From contig JAEMWC010001098.1 in assembly GCA_016490735.1 (NCBI GenBank), positions 128,501 to 192,500 of the forward strand: 64,000 nucleotides of DNA, given 5' to 3'. Each line of letters begins with the position of its first letter. Positions within the stretch are counted from its first letter, which is position 1. Source of the stretch: Pachyseris speciosa (lineage: Eukaryota; Cnidaria; Anthozoa; Scleractinia; Pachyseridae). Of this stretch, positions 10,886 to 23,540 are shown one piece after another. The notes below the pieces were generated by a model. The model searched no databases. It saw only the letters and a program-made list of their open reading frames with translations, and was not told where the DNA came from. The position numbers and the translations under genes are program-made.

Positions 10886-13800
10886 GCTTGCCAACCGGTC
10901 GCATATACGTTGTAAAACTATTAAATTCCATTATTCTATGATCTTGAGGTAAAAAGCCATTCGAAGTGGGAGAAATTCCTTCCAAACTGTCTTCCACGAG
11001 TCGAAGTTTGAGTTGAAACGGGCGCCAAAACTACAAATTGCCTACCGGGAATGAACTCGTTTGCGCATGCCCAAGTCTAACCCAACTCCCTCGAGCTCCC
11101 TCTCGGTCAGAAGATAATATATATATTTAGCCAAGCCTAAAAGCGGAGCTCAAAAAGCATTCTTTTTTTCTACTGGCATTTACATATAGTCTGCTTGTCA
11201 TATCACCCATCTGACCTCACTCAAGCTACAGACCCAATGCTGTAGAAAATAGTATGGAAAGGTGATCTGAGCCAGTGGCACAGTGGATTTGGACCCCACG
11301 TGGATTTGCACCCTCCAGTCCAGATCTGCTTGTGGATCAGATTTGGACCCCCTAGTCCAGAACTGCTAGCAGATATGAATCCCCTTTACGAATTTGGACC
11401 CCACCCTCCTAAAAACAAGCGTTCTATTGAGTAAGGTAATAAAAATTCCTTTCCAAACTGAGTTTGGAGATGTTAAAAAAGCAAAATAAAAATATTGAGG
11501 TAGTTTTTTTTAAAATAATCTTTAATACCTTGTGTAAAAAAGAACCTGCAAAGCTATTTTCATCCATAAATTTTTAAAACAAAACATTTCTTAACATCTT
11601 AGAGCAATACCTAAGGACAGGTCTGTTTCCCTGTTCAACTGTAGGCAACTTAGTTACATACTTAGCTACTTAGGTATGGTTTAGAGCCACTAGAAATTGT
11701 GGAGAAGCCTGGTGATTGCTCCTTGGAATCAGTATCACATCAGATATATAGTGATTCAGATCATCACTTCATAATGAATGCAATTTCAATTATCCACAGC
11801 CTCCCATGAGACAGTCAGAAATCGGAAATTGTGTATCCTCTGGATATATGTATGCCTCACAAAAATTATGAAAGAAAGATACATGGAAATCAATAAAAAT
11901 ATTTAGATGCCATGAATTAAGACCAAGATATTTATTTTAATCAATTACTTCTTGACCTTACTATCACAAAAAAAAAAACTGCTTGCTAACATTAAGCTCA
12001 TCACTCAATGCACCTACAGTGTTTTCAAAAAGAAATCCAGCTGCTCTTCTGGCCAGTTAAGTGAAAGACCAAACAACTTGATAATAATATATTGGGCATT
12101 TGGTTGATGCCACTATCAAGGTGATTCATCAAAGCAAAAGTGCTGGAAATCCGTTAGCCATCTTAACTTGATCTTAACATACTTCATCAAACATCAGAGA
12201 TTCCATTAAACATTAATGCCAAATGTCATCCAAACATCCCACAAGATTGGTGTGACCAGCTACTAATAAAATTAATTGAAAGACTGTATGCAGGAGGAGG
12301 AAGTCCAAAGGATGTGTACATTGATGAGAAAGAGCTTACTTTAAGTTTAATTTTAAGTTTTAAGTTTAATAATACTTTGTCATGTGAATACAACTAAGTT
12401 GATACAAAACAAAAAAGTGCATGACTGGAGAATAATTGGGAGAAACTAAATTCCCATACAAAGAATATTATCTAATATTACACATTCTAAAAACTAAGAG
12501 GTGAAATTAAACGTGGCCCAAAGCTAACCTAATCAAATTAAATCAAATACTTGTCTCTTACAAGTCACCCCTGATTTGAGATTGAGACTAAAAATCATGA
12601 AGTAATCCAAAGCAAACCTAATTAAATTACATACTTGTCACTCACAAGCTACATCTGATTTAAAATTGACACTATATAATGTAATAGATAGGACTTAAAA
12701 CTGCTTAAAGAAGGTGCATGCATGATTTTCGATGGAACACCATTCCAGTCTGTTATGTAGCGATTAAAAAAAGAAAAGCTGAAGGCCATATATATATTTA
12801 GCCATGCCAAGCCTACAATCAGAGCTGCACACTCTCACCGAGCAACTTCGCAAGAGTTTATTTGGGCCTGTTTAATTTGTGTCCAAAACAATTGAGCAGC
12901 AGCAGGGAAAACGAAGAGTTTTCGATAGTAAACGTTTGCAAAAAAGAAAAAAAAAGACGGACATTCTTGAGTCTAACTACTTTGAGATGAAAGCGTAAGG
13001 GATTCAAAGCGGATCAAAAAAAAAAAAAAAAAAAAAAAAACACTGCAAGCGAACAAAGTACGATGCCGGCGAGTGTTTGCTCGAAGAAGGAGAAGGTGGA
13101 GAAATTAAACAAGACTAGCTAGTAATTAAAATAGCTTGTAATGATAAAGCTAGGAAAATCGGTATTTATTTTGACATAAATGCCCCTAGAAAAAAAAAAT
13201 AAAGGGTACAAACTCTTCGTTTACAGCAGTCAACAGGAATTGACCGCGGTTCAGAAACAATATAACAACAACATAAGACTTATAACAAGAAAACAAAGCA
13301 CAATATGAATAATATTTCTTCGAAGATTCTTGGAGAAGGTGCAGAAATTGGACAGGTAACAAAACTATCTTGTATTAAGCTAGAAAATTTCCTTAGCAGA
13401 TTTGACATAAATGTCCGTAGAAAAGACAAAAAGAGGTCCGTACCTGATCGTTTAGAGGCAGTCAACAGGAATCACTGAGACAGCAATCACTCGGAATGCG
13501 ACAGAGCTGAATAATAGAGCCATTTCCCACAAAATCTTTCCTTGGCTTACAAAAAACACTTTGATGGTTTTACTGTTACTTCCCATGTCTTCCGAAGAAC
13601 CTTCTTCAATTAATGATTCTCAGTGGCGAAACATCATCCAGATAACGAAGAAAGCGCTTGCCAAACCAAACGAGCATTTCTCTCGCAGACCCGTCCACTT
13701 TAAAATTTATCAAAACCAGCCAGCCAGTCAACCCATTTCGCTGTTTTTAACATCCAAACGCTGATTCTTACCGGTTCAAACAAACGACATGTTTAAAGAC

Positions 13801-15063
13801 GGCGAAACTTAATTGCTGTTGACAGGCTGCTTTCGACGAAGATCTCTTAAAGACTTGACGAAGTGAAGCGCGCTGGGTTTTGACTGTTTTGGCAGCATTT
13901 TGACAACTTAATGTCAGATTCTGAGAAGTGCACATGCACATGCATTTGATCGGATTTTTTATTTTTACTCGAGCTCGAGTCTCCCCCTTTAATGCTTAAT
14001 TTTACGAGGACTCATTGCGATTACGTGTTGATAAGATAAGGCAAAAGTTTCTTAACGCTACTGTGAGGAACCAAGGTCGAAAAACAGTCAGCCAAGCCGA
14101 GTAAAAACACTCGTTCGCTTGCAAAGAAAACAACGTAACAAAACAAACAAACAATTCAACTACTTCTTTGCGTCCAAAACGAGTACAGATGATTGTTATT
14201 TATATCCATTCGAGAGAAAAATACAAGTTTCATTCCTGAACAAAAGTAACAACGATTAAACCAAATGTTAAGCTTCTATTTATTTAATTTACCTCACTGT
14301 CCTGTGTATTTCTACCACTTGAAAATGCGTAAGCTTCAGTAAAGTAAGAACAAGCATCCACAAAAATAGCAGACGGTTTGTCCAAAGAAAGAGCTTCTTC
14401 CACAGAGTTTGAGCTACTCATTCCTCCCATTAATACCGGTGAACTGTTAAGTGACTTTTCTTGGTGAGATGCAAGATGCCGCGGTGAAGTGAAAGCCCTT
14501 GAAGCGTTGAATTATACTGTTTTCAACCCGCAACAATCTTTGAAGCTTTTCCTGAGAAAAATCTTCCGTCCTTCCTTTCATCACTTGAAAATTCACCTTC
14601 CGGAGTATCTTTTGACAAGTTCTTGATCTTTATGCTTTTTACGCGAAAGACAAACTTCGATCGAAGAAGATGAAGTTGTTTTGCTCAAAATGAAGAAAAC
14701 CAACGAATGTGAAATTACCAGCCGCAGAAAGCGCGCGCGAAAAATTTTAACGGCCTCGATTTGGTTTGGGTGTCCCACACTTGGCTTGAGCCTGCGATCC
14801 AATCGAAAGCAAGTACCTGGTCAGCGGTCAACTTCAAAAAAACAGCTGACATCGATGAGGTCTCAACTTGAGCCCGCGATATGGTCACGTTACACTGGTC
14901 AGCGGATACCTTGTTTTGACAGGTGTCAATTGGCTATAAGATGGATGTCCAGTATCAAAGATGTACGCTGTAAAGTAGCTGGTCAGCTGGGCCAGGTGGA
15001 GTATGGCCGCCATGTTGGATTATTATGATTATTATTAGGATATTATTTAATTATTGGGCGACT

Positions 15064-15091
15064 CCGTCGTCGTCGTCGTCGTCGTCGTCGT
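15064..15091. repeat. (GTC)n microsatellite
   Basis: About nine perfect GTC triplets. Confidence 0.9.
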
Positions 15092-15942
15092 GCGTACGCG
15101 CCCACGAGCAATACCGCTAGCCATTTTTTACCACGAGAAAAGCAGTTGACGGGTTTCTATAGGTACGGTGCTCCGCTTGACGGCCCTTCGGGCCGTCGGA
15201 GCTCCGCTAATAAAGAACAATAGTACGCAATTTCAAATCATCTACATACCTCCAGTGAAGGGCTAAACCCAGAAAGTATGGTTTGTCTTTCAAACGACTC
15301 TTTCGCACTTTACTACCTTTTATTTTTAAACACTTTGCCTCTCGGCCAAACGGCCAATGCTTATGGCTCCCAAAAGGGAAATCAGCCCAGCCGCTCGAGA
15401 AGCACAAACTTGGCGAGGAAATAGTTTTGAGGCCGTCTTCTTTGCGCGCACTGCTTCCATTTAAAACAAGCGCTGTTGAAATCCAAGACGAAAGCCGCAC
15501 ACTACCCTTTGGAGTTATAATAACTCCAACAGTAGTAACTCAGTTAACTTAACTCCGCATCACGGGGGTTATGTCCTGCTTGTGTCAATTTACAGAGATT
15601 TTAAAATGCTATACTTGTACCATTTACAGAGATTTTAGTGGATAAATAACCATAGAAAATCTTTGTTAAATGTCAAATTTACAAACATTCTTCAGAGATT
15701 TTGTTAACTCTGTAAATTTTTCAGTTTTCCTTCTTATTTCAGCAGTTAAATTTCATAATCATTTCATAAACATTATAAAAAGGAATACCACAAAAAGTGT
15801 ATAAAATATCTATAAAAATGATTTTACAGATATTTTGTATGCCATATGTAAAAGTAGGTCAGATTTGAACTCTCATAAAAAGTCTGTAAATTTAAGATTC
15901 ACAGACATTTCATTAACTCTAAATGGTCCAGATTTTCCAGTG

Positions 15943-15970
15943 ACACACACACACACACACCACACACACA
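15943..15970. repeat. (AC)n microsatellite
   Basis: AC dinucleotide repeat with one break. Confidence 0.85.
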
Positions 15971-17110
15971 AATACTCAGTTTCCAACTTCATCCGTCACG
16001 GCTTTGAACTTTAAAGTTTGCCTTTCTTCCTTGGTACGAAAATATGGCGGAATGCCGTTTCCAACTGAATCGCCTTCGAAAAATCTAAGTTTGCAAAACA
16101 GTGTCGTTAACGTCCATGGAACCGTTTTTCTATCAAAGTTTCGGTCCATCACGGTAATCAGCATTGAAGTTGGATATTTGTCAAGTCTACTTGGATGAAG
16201 ATAAGTCTTCATGGAAGCGCCATGGGTGCTGTGGGTGTTTCGCTTCTCCCCGCAGTTTCTCAAGTTCCCAAGCTTTGTACGGATAGAAATCTTCTGTAGA
16301 AGACTGACAATGCCAACAAATCCTTATGGCGAGATCACGGAAAAATTAGACTGCAGAAAATAAAACTTTCAATACGTCCGCGGTCGTTCGAGCTAAAATA
16401 CAGTTCATATACCAAGAATGTCCGATATTTTACCTAAACAGATAAGAATCGATTAATTATTTAGTAGTGGAAATTTTCCAGATAACAAACTTTCTTGATT
16501 ACCTTAATTTCTTCTCTGTTGCATTGTAGACAACCGTAGATTACTCGTCAGGGCACCTTTTTTTTTTTCTTTCGTTTTGGACCGCCTGCAATGTCTATAG
16601 CAACGATTATTCAATAGCATCTCGTCAAAGAAAGGAAGTAACTGAGAGCTCTTGAAACTGCTCTGAAGTGACTTCACTCCCTCGTGTCCCTCATTTCAAC
16701 TCGGCGTAATGAACTAGATCAAAAGCCCGATTGAAAAAAAAAAAAAAGCTGACCTATCAGAGTCATCATTTAACGTGATCAACAGCCCTCCCACCCAAAA
16801 AAGAACAAAATTATCACGTTGGATCAAGGATAAAAATGGGCTTTAAAATTTCACACCTGTATGATGTACAAAGAACTTATGGAATCACGCCTCTTTCAGT
16901 CCAACACCGGATATTAATAATGTACAAAGGCAGACACTGTTAGTGTAAAGTTCATTGAAAAGCAAACTTGTGCTGGAGACAATTAATACTAATGTCGAGA
17001 CTTATTCTCCGTACAAAAAAAAAATTCAAACATAATTATGTTCTATCTGTAACTGATAACTGAGATAAATAACTGATAAATGATATCTCTATGACTTATT
17101 TTCTCCTCAG

Positions 17111-17352
17111 TACATCCACAGCCCTGGATCACTTGTCCATCCGCCATCGTGGTTGATCTCGAGCCAAACGAAAAAAGAATACGACGCTACTGCGTTGCTG
17201 GGACAGCCTGAATCCAACGTTCAGAATATCCAGATGTTCCAGAAAATACCGCAACAGCTCGGTGTTTCCCTATGGTTTAACTGAGCTCACCTATGTCGCT
17301 AGTAATAAAGTGGGAGATACTGCAAACTGCACTACATTTGTCAGTGTGCATG
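17111..17352 (+). CDS. gene A exon: first HYR domain, frame-disrupted
   Basis: A good acceptor (TTCTCCTCAG) and donor (GTAAGT) bracket a 242-bp exon. The start is in phase 1 and reads PQPWITCPSAIVVDLEPNEK, the typical first strand of a hyalin-repeat (HYR) domain. The end reads FPYGLTELTYVASNK then VGDTANCTTF, the typical last strands, but in another frame. Two single-base gains, one in the A6 run near 17176 and one near 17264 (CTCGGTG), would account for this. Without them the exon would be 240 bp, exactly the length of the next HYR exon and phase 1-1. The cause is either sequencing error or gene decay. Confidence 0.7.
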
Positions 17353-17777
17353 GTAAGTAAGAGTGCAGTGGCTGCGGAAACGTTCACTTTTCATCCGTAG
17401 GAATCACGTTTACGAGGGCATAGTATAAAACTTTTCTATTTCGTATCTTAACTTCTTTCATTTGAACGGTTTCTGAGGTCCTGAGAAGATTCGAAAAACA
17501 CTATAGTATAACAGACAATCTGCTGCAAGTACCAAACTGGATTAAAAAGTTACGTAAATTGCTGTAGTTGTTGTCTAATAAAGTACAACTGTCTAATGCG
17601 CGCTAAAAACCTATAAAATGGGAATCTGGGCAACGGTAATGAGCCCAGTCAGCTTAAATATCTTTAGTGGAGTCCTTTCCCAAGGGGACAGCGCCTTTAA
17701 ACGATCCCTGACTATTTGGGAAAGGACAAATTGCACCATGCACATATTGAATATCCACATTTTTTTATTTCTCCAAG
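17353..17777 (+). other. gene A intron
   Basis: Begins GTAAGTAAG and ends in a T-rich tract plus CTCCAAG. Nothing else is seen. Confidence 0.65.
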
Positions 17778-18017
17778 ATAACCAACCACCAAGAATCGTC
17801 TATTGTCCTGGAAACATATATGAAGCTATCGCCGGATTTGGCGCAAGCGTAACCTGGCAGGAACCAGAATTCACGGACAATGCCGTCGAAGTAGCGCAAG
17901 TCACATCGACACATAATTATGGGGATTACTTCACCCTGGGATCTAGAACAGTAAAATATGATGCCTTCGACCCTTCTGGGCTGTTTATTAGCTGTTCTTT
18001 CAACATACAAATTATCC
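17778..18017 (+). CDS. gene A exon: second HYR domain
   Basis: An 80-codon phase 1-1 exon with acceptor TTTCTCCAAG and donor GTAAGTAGG. It translates as a complete HYR module: PPRIVYCPGNI at the start, VTWQEPEFTDNA in the middle, and TVKYDAFDPSG then FISCSFNIQII at the end. HYR domains are about 80-residue Ig-like folds in extracellular adhesion and matrix proteins, often beside CCP modules, as here. The frame is intact. Confidence 0.88.
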
Positions 18018-18919
18018 GTAAGTAGGTTTATTTACGTTAAGAACGTTTAGCTACAAACTCTTGATAAAGATGAAACATTGTTAGCTTTATATTTTTTAGG
18101 CCGCGCACTTGTGCGCGTAAGGAGAGTACGATAAATCCCTTCATGTTTAACGAAAGTTGCGTGCTCGCAGCGTACTGATATAGTTTTTCAAACAATTGGA
18201 GACTCCAGCCTCTGCTCGTTAATTACAAGGTGGGAAGGAGGGGGATGTCTCACCTTTTTCTTGATTTTTATTTCATTTTTATTATTTTTTTTAATGAGGA
18301 AAATTTTGACTGCCTCATGTAATCAAGTGATAGAAAATGGGATTTTGTTTTTGTTTTCTTTCGTTTTACTTTCTAATTTAAGTAACGGAAACATTTTTGT
18401 CTTATAGTAGTATATTTAAGCTCTTTTTCAAGCGATTACATAATTATTATAACAATTGTATAGTGAAATATGCTTTCCTAGCCATATGTAAATGATGGGA
18501 AGGTCTGTGATGGGAAAACTTACGGGGAGGACTTGCTCTTTCCTCTATAAACAAAGGGCATTTTTTTGCTACAATTTCCGGTCAATTTGAGGTTAGTGTA
18601 ACATTATCGAGGCGTACATCAATCCTGCTCGTTAAGTTTCTTTAACCTTTTTAATGCCCGTAATTATACCATTGCGTTCTTATGATAACAACCGAGATTC
18701 TGTGTCTTAGAAATTATTTTAATTCTGAACAATCTAAAATGAATGTGTCCACATGGTTGCTTTTGTCAAGAATTTGGGCAACAACAAAAAATAAGACGAC
18801 GAAGAAGAAGAAAATAAATAATTATCTTGTATAGTTCTAGCCAAGAATAATTTACTATTGGGAAATTCTATTTAATTATACAAACGTTAGAAAGTGACGA
18901 TATTCCTTTCCATTCGCAG
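18018..18919 (+). other. gene A intron
   Basis: AT-rich sequence between the HYR and CCP exons, ending CATTCGCAG. No extra exon was recognised, but a small one cannot be excluded and would bear on the phase mismatch described for the next exon. Confidence 0.6.
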
Positions 18920-19097
18920 AAAAAAAAGTGCGTGATCCCTGAAAATCCTGACAACGGATTTTTAGAATGCCAGGTATTCGAGACTTTTTACTTTTGCCAA
19001 ATTAAATGCAACGGAAGCAAACAGTTATTTCAATACACGGGTGCTACCAGCTGCAATACTCACACGTTGGCATGGGGCCCAATACCAGACTGCGTTG
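18920..19097 (+). CDS. gene A exon: CCP/sushi domain
   Basis: It reads KKKCVIPENPDNGFLECQ, then FCQIKCNGSKQLF, then WGPIPDC. This has the sushi pattern of Cys, Pro-x-Pro-x-Asn-Gly, Cys, Cys, Trp-Gly and Cys. The donor is GTAAGT in phase 1. The exon start is in phase 0, while the HYR exons end in phase 1. The exon begins with eight A residues, and one fewer would give phase 1-1 (177 bp). The mismatch probably reflects a one-base gain in that run, or an unrecognised exon upstream. Confidence 0.8.
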
Positions 19098-19647
19098 GTA
19101 AGTTAATCATATCCGCATAGCTTTGTTGTTGTTGTTGTTTTCGTCCCGTTTTCTCCGACGGGGATTTAACGGCTGACCTCGTCTCCCGTACAAGGTATAT
19201 AGTATGGTTAACGATGACGTCATCTGACGCGACAGTTATGCCACAATTCCATGAAGGCTACCATCTTGAATCAGCTAGCCATCTTGTATTTCAAAATATC
19301 CCTGAAACCTAGCTAAGAGTGACACCAAAATGTATAGAAATTTACGGCCTGAAAACTATTACAAGAACACAAAAAGGGTTCTTTTTGAACCAACTCGTGA
19401 GTTGTTTTGGTTGAATAAGATTATTCATCAGTAATAATTCCCTAACTAACGAAAGCCGGAACGAAAGCTGTCCTAGAGCTCTAAAGAAACCTGCACAACA
19501 AGAAATTCGCGACCAGTTCGAAAGCGGCCTTTATTACCATCAAAGCCGGATTAATGCTTAGAATGTATTTCAGGTCGATTGTAATTCAGTTCTGTTCAAA
19601 AGCCTTTCAGTTAGCGTGACGGACGATGCGTGACTTCAAACACTTAA

Positions 19648-20189
19648 AGCGGCCTTCACACGACAAACAAATGTTGGCCAACTCGTATTGGCAAGCTCAA
19701 GCTGGTGCGTGTGAACGACGCAACAACATGTTGGCAAACTGTTGGCGACGGATAGAACTTGCCTTTATTGTCGCCAACTTTTTTACGTGTTGGCAAATTC
19801 ACATTTGACGTGTGAACGAATGTGAACGTGTGTTATTCGCTTTTAACCAATCAAAATTGGCGTTCTCTTCACGTAATTCGCAAGACACTTCACAAAATGC
19901 GGCGGAAATAGTCCGACCGTCCGACAGGACTTTTCAGTTTATCGATGAAATTCATAACAACCCAGACTTGTGGATATATCATCAAATGGTTATAAAGAAG
20001 AATATAAAACAGTAGCAAGTATGACGCCGCAACCCTCCGTGTGTGCCATTGCACTACGGACACCATAGTTGCGAGTATTGGCCTTTGTTGTTATGAAGAG
20101 TATTTGACGTGTGAATACTCGAGTTGGCCAACTTTTTAATGTTCGCCAATGCGAGTTGGCCAACAGTTGTTTGTCGTGTGAAGGCCGCT
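19648..20189. mobile_element. MITE with AGCGGCC termini and TAA duplication
   Basis: Inverted termini start AGCGGCCTTCACACGACAAA and end with the complement. The 3-bp direct repeat TAA is at 19645-19647 and 20190-20192. The arms contain many copies of the word TTGGCCAAC or GTTGGCAA. It has no ORF. A 3-bp TA-rich TSD fits PIF/Harbinger-type MITEs (inference). Confidence 0.75.
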
Positions 20190-20739
20190 TAAGACGTTTA
20201 AAATTCGGTTAGTGTACATCGAGGGCTGGTACGGTGATTGTATGGCCGTTGGTTCGATGCCGAAGTTTTTCCTGTGAACTCCAGTTCTTTTTTGCTGCTC
20301 CTTTTCTTTTTTTTTTTTTCCAACGCTTAGGCTGTAAAGCGAATTTTCAATTTGACAAAGAAACATGTTGGTAGCGATTCTAATGGATTGCGTTGTAATC
20401 TGATGTCAGAGAATTCCTTTATTACTTACTTTATTTCTTTCTCTCTCTGGCCGCAAGGGCAGAGGGACAAATTCGGGACGAACTCCAAAAGCAGAGAATG
20501 TAGTTCAAATAGATCATAATCGTATTTTGGTACAGTTTTCAGTTCAAGAGGCTTTTAGTACTATTTACTACAATTTACACATGTAAATACATTTCATAAT
20601 TGATTTTAATGCATGACTCACAGTTTATTCAATATATAGATATGTAAATATATTCCTATTTTATTTACTTGATAACTAATTTTTAGCTAGGTGTCCACAA
20701 TTAGTATACATTGTATGCTAGCGATTTCGACACATTAAT

Positions 20740-20775
20740 AAAGTTCTTACTTACTTACTTACTTACTTACTTACA
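20740..20775. repeat. (TTAC)n tail after a LINE-like 3' end
   Basis: The sequence AATAAAGTTCTTAC runs into TTAC repeats. A similar AATAAAGTTGTTAC tail occurs at 42744-42781. Short tandem tails of this kind are typical of CR1/L2-type LINE 3' ends. Sequence upstream (20400-20740) is probably a non-coding LINE 3' part. Confidence 0.55.
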
Positions 20776-21524
20776 GATGATGCAGGACTCACGCGACTGA
20801 ATGTTAACTTCTTACATGAGTTCAGTGAAGGTTCAAGATAAGTATTGCATCATCACCACTTGAAGTCTTCTGTTCAGGTACAGTTTTTTTCTGCAAGGGG
20901 AATTAAGCCCTTGTCATACAAACCAAGTGCAACTAGTACACTTGAATAGTTAAGGAGTTACAAAATCCATTTGAAATCTGTGGTTCAGTTCGATTGAGTT
21001 GTTGAGTTGTGTTGTGCTTTGTTTTGTTTTGTTTGTTTGTTTTACTTTTTTTTTTTTATATTTTTGAATAGCATTGCTTTGGGTACGGTATCTGCCCAGA
21101 CCTGTGTCCTCCACGTGAGGAGATTTTCCCAGATACTTCGTAAATCTGGGGTGCGTTCCTTTGGGATAATTCAAATCAATGATTTATTATTACTCGGATC
21201 ATGGGTGCTTTAATTTTGGATCTGGATCAATCATCCAAGATCGGACCATGGGGCGAGGATTCCTCGATTCTTTTCATGCACCGTGATCCGAGTGACCTTG
21301 GATCATTGATCTTGATGTGGACCATCCCAAAGGGATGCGCTCTTGGCTGCCGCTTTGTTTAAAAGATTCAAAACAGGGGAAAGTTCAAAAGAAATTTTCT
21401 CAAACAAATTCGTTGTGGTAAAACGTAGTTTAGAATATTTCAATTTTGAGGTTATAATGAGGGTTGATGACGATTCGTGACTCTTACGATCAAATATTTT
21501 AAAATTCCTCCCCTAAAATGTCTT

Positions 21525-21603
21525 ATGTCTCGGTGGCGCAATCGGGAAGAGTATTGGCCTTGCAATGCAAATCCAACGGTCGCGGGTTCAAACCCTGCCT
21601 ATA
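21525..21603 (+). repeat. tRNA-derived SINE core
   Basis: The A-box-like part is GGTGGCGCAATCGGG and the B-box is CGCGGGTTCAAACCC, with the anticodon-like TTGCAATGCAA region between. The sequence following it is not tRNA-like, and an acceptor stem does not form. It lies inside a gene A intron. Confidence 0.55.
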
Positions 21604-21983
21604 TCATTGTCAAGAACCATCACTTTATTTTATTTCGCCGAGAGTGAACTGGAAGTCCGGAACTGGTGACGAACCCTACGAAGAAACACGGGTAAAGTGT
21701 TTTTACGTCGGCCATGTTGGTGTCCCAAACTAAACCTCTGGGAATTGACCTCAGTCTATTTTTATGCAAATACTCTCTTTTGTTTCAGTAAATAAATAGG
21801 GCGTATGCACGTTACGTCATCACCGCCATGTTGGTGTACCGTGAACAAAAGATATCTCATCAGCTTCTTCTGTTATTGTCCACCAACATGGCTGCCAATC
21901 CATTGTCATTCGAATCTCTGGAGACTGGTTGCATACCCTCTATATGGCTGCTAGTCACGTGAATGAAAACGCTCTATTTCATC

Positions 21984-22790
21984 TTTTTCTGGTCATTAGC
22001 AGAAAATATACTCTCAATAACGCAGGTATCGCCGTCATTAACTTCAAAATACATTCATTTCTGCGAATCGTCATTCATTTTGTTTGTTTATTTGATTAAA
22101 AATTCATTAAGGATTTTGGTATATTCATAAACATACATGAACACGTATAGGCAACCATTTACATTATGGGGTGCTAGTCTATAGTGCTAATCATACAAAC
22201 ATTAACGCCGGTTTTTAGTTCAATAAGGAGAATAAAATTTCAGTAGCGCAAAAGTCTTTTCACACAAAATCGGGATAGAATAAAACTTGAATTTGAACCT
22301 TTCCATTCACATATGAATATTTTAATTGTACAGTGCTCTGTGAAGTTAATCTTACTGTTGAGAGCATGCCGGCTCAACGTCGGCACTCAGTAACCACCCA
22401 CAAATGTACCCAGTGTTTCCACTGTTCTTAAATGGCGATTAAATTCATGGATAATTACATTTTTTTAGGAACTTTGATAGTACAAACAATGTTTTTAGTG
22501 ACATGGAAGGCATGTATTTTGTTTTTTTGTTTGAAGAGTCTGACATTAAAAGTTTTGCGTTATTGAAAATTTGTCTCCGCTTATTGAACTAAATTACTGC
22601 GTTAATGCTTGTATATTAGCACTATAGAATGTCCCATAGTGTAAATGTATGTTTATGAATATGTAAAAATGCTTAATGAATTTGTAAACAACCAAAATGA
22701 ACGAGGATTCGCTAAAATGAATGTATTTTGGCGTTAATGAACCTGATACCTCGTTATTTAAAGTATATTTTCTGGTAATGACCAGCAAAA
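21984..22790. mobile_element. MITE with about 160-bp inverted repeats
   Basis: The left end TTTTTCTGGTCATTAGCAGA is mirrored at the right (TCTGGTAATGACCAGCAAAA). Inverted similarity continues for about 160 bp and includes clusters of ATTCATT and TTCATTAA words. No ORF is supported. Exact boundaries and TSD are uncertain. Confidence 0.65.
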
Positions 22791-22944
22791 GGTGTACCAG
22801 AGGAGGATCGTCGCCATAGCGACGGCCGCTGAATAAAAAAGACCTCGCAGTGCTCAGTGTTGCTATGCTTATTTGTCAGCTGTTTTTGTGTCATTACTAT
22901 TGTCCTTTTCTCACGTTTTGACCTTTTGGATGCCTTTCATTTAG

Positions 22945-23037
22945 ATGCTGTATTGATGCCCGACAGTGGAGTGTGCCCTTCGGGAAAAATTAAACAAGAG
23001 GCCCTGACACAGATTAAAAATCTTGACGAGTATTGCG
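22945..23037 (+). CDS. gene A exon: short Cys-containing linker
   Basis: A 31-codon phase 1-1 exon with acceptor CATTTAG and donor GTGAGC. It encodes DAVLMPDSGVCPSGKIKQEA and then LTQIKNLDEYC. The symmetric phase matches the neighbouring module exons. I do not recognise a named domain. Its two Cys residues probably belong to the extracellular chain between the CCP and ephrin-receptor-like modules. Confidence 0.65.
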
Positions 23038-23093
23038 GTGAGCAGACACCATGATCTGGAATGACTTTCCAGAGAAAATAATGATTGAATTAA

Positions 23094-23366
23094 AGTGCAC
23101 CTAACACCAAAAATTTTTTTTCGCTTAAATAAATCTTGGATCTATTTGAAACGCATTGCGCCTTTTTAAGCAAATTTTGACTAGTTATTTTGACTTTTCT
23201 AGGGTGTTAAAGTTGCAAAATCTGGGGGCGATGGCCAGATTTTGCAACTTTAACACCCTAGAAAAGTCAAAATAACTAGTGAGATTTGCTAAAAAAAGGC
23301 GCAATGCGTTTCAAACAAGTGCAAAGATTTATTTTAGCGAAAAAAATTTTTGGTCTTAGGTGCACT
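23094..23366. mobile_element. near-perfect hairpin MITE, TTAA-flanked
   Basis: The termini AGTGCACCTAACACC and complement adjoin TTAA on both sides (23090-23093, 23367-23370). The two arms fold back almost perfectly around the centre at about 23230. It is related to 27345-27812 and to the elements nested at 4809 and 56066. No ORF. Confidence 0.8.
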
Positions 23367-23442
23367 TTAAGTTATTTAGGGTCTGAACTGACCGTTCATT
23401 ACGCAAAGACCAGTATATCTAATAATATTTTACTTCCTTCCT

Positions 23443-23540
23443 TCCTTCCTTCCTTCCTTCCTTCCTTCCTCCCTCCTTCCCTCCCTTCCTTCCCCTTCTC
23501 CCTCCCTCCCTCTCTCCCTTCCTTCCTCCCTTCCTTTTTT
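23443..23540. repeat. (CTTC)n/(CCTTC)n pyrimidine microsatellite
   Basis: A pure pyrimidine tract of CTTC, CCTC and CCCTTC units. The ORF across it is a repeat artefact. Confidence 0.9.

Larger units (their letters stand above)
10886..17110. other. intergenic or upstream intron, no gene recognised
   Basis: No exon with a recognisable domain. Contents noted: repeated ATTTGGACCCC words at 11285-11405, poly(A) at 13018-13040, a short GC palindrome (CGGCCCTTCGGGCCG) near 15182, repeated TTTACAGAGATTT words at 15590-15680, and the simple repeats listed separately. Earlier exons of gene A may lie here but I could not identify them. Confidence 0.4.
19098..22944 (+). other. gene A intron with MITEs
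   Basis: A long intron holding the elements at 19648-20189 and 21984-22790, a tRNA-like SINE at 21525-21603, and a (TTAC)n tail at 20740-20775. No coding sequence is recognised. Confidence 0.55.
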
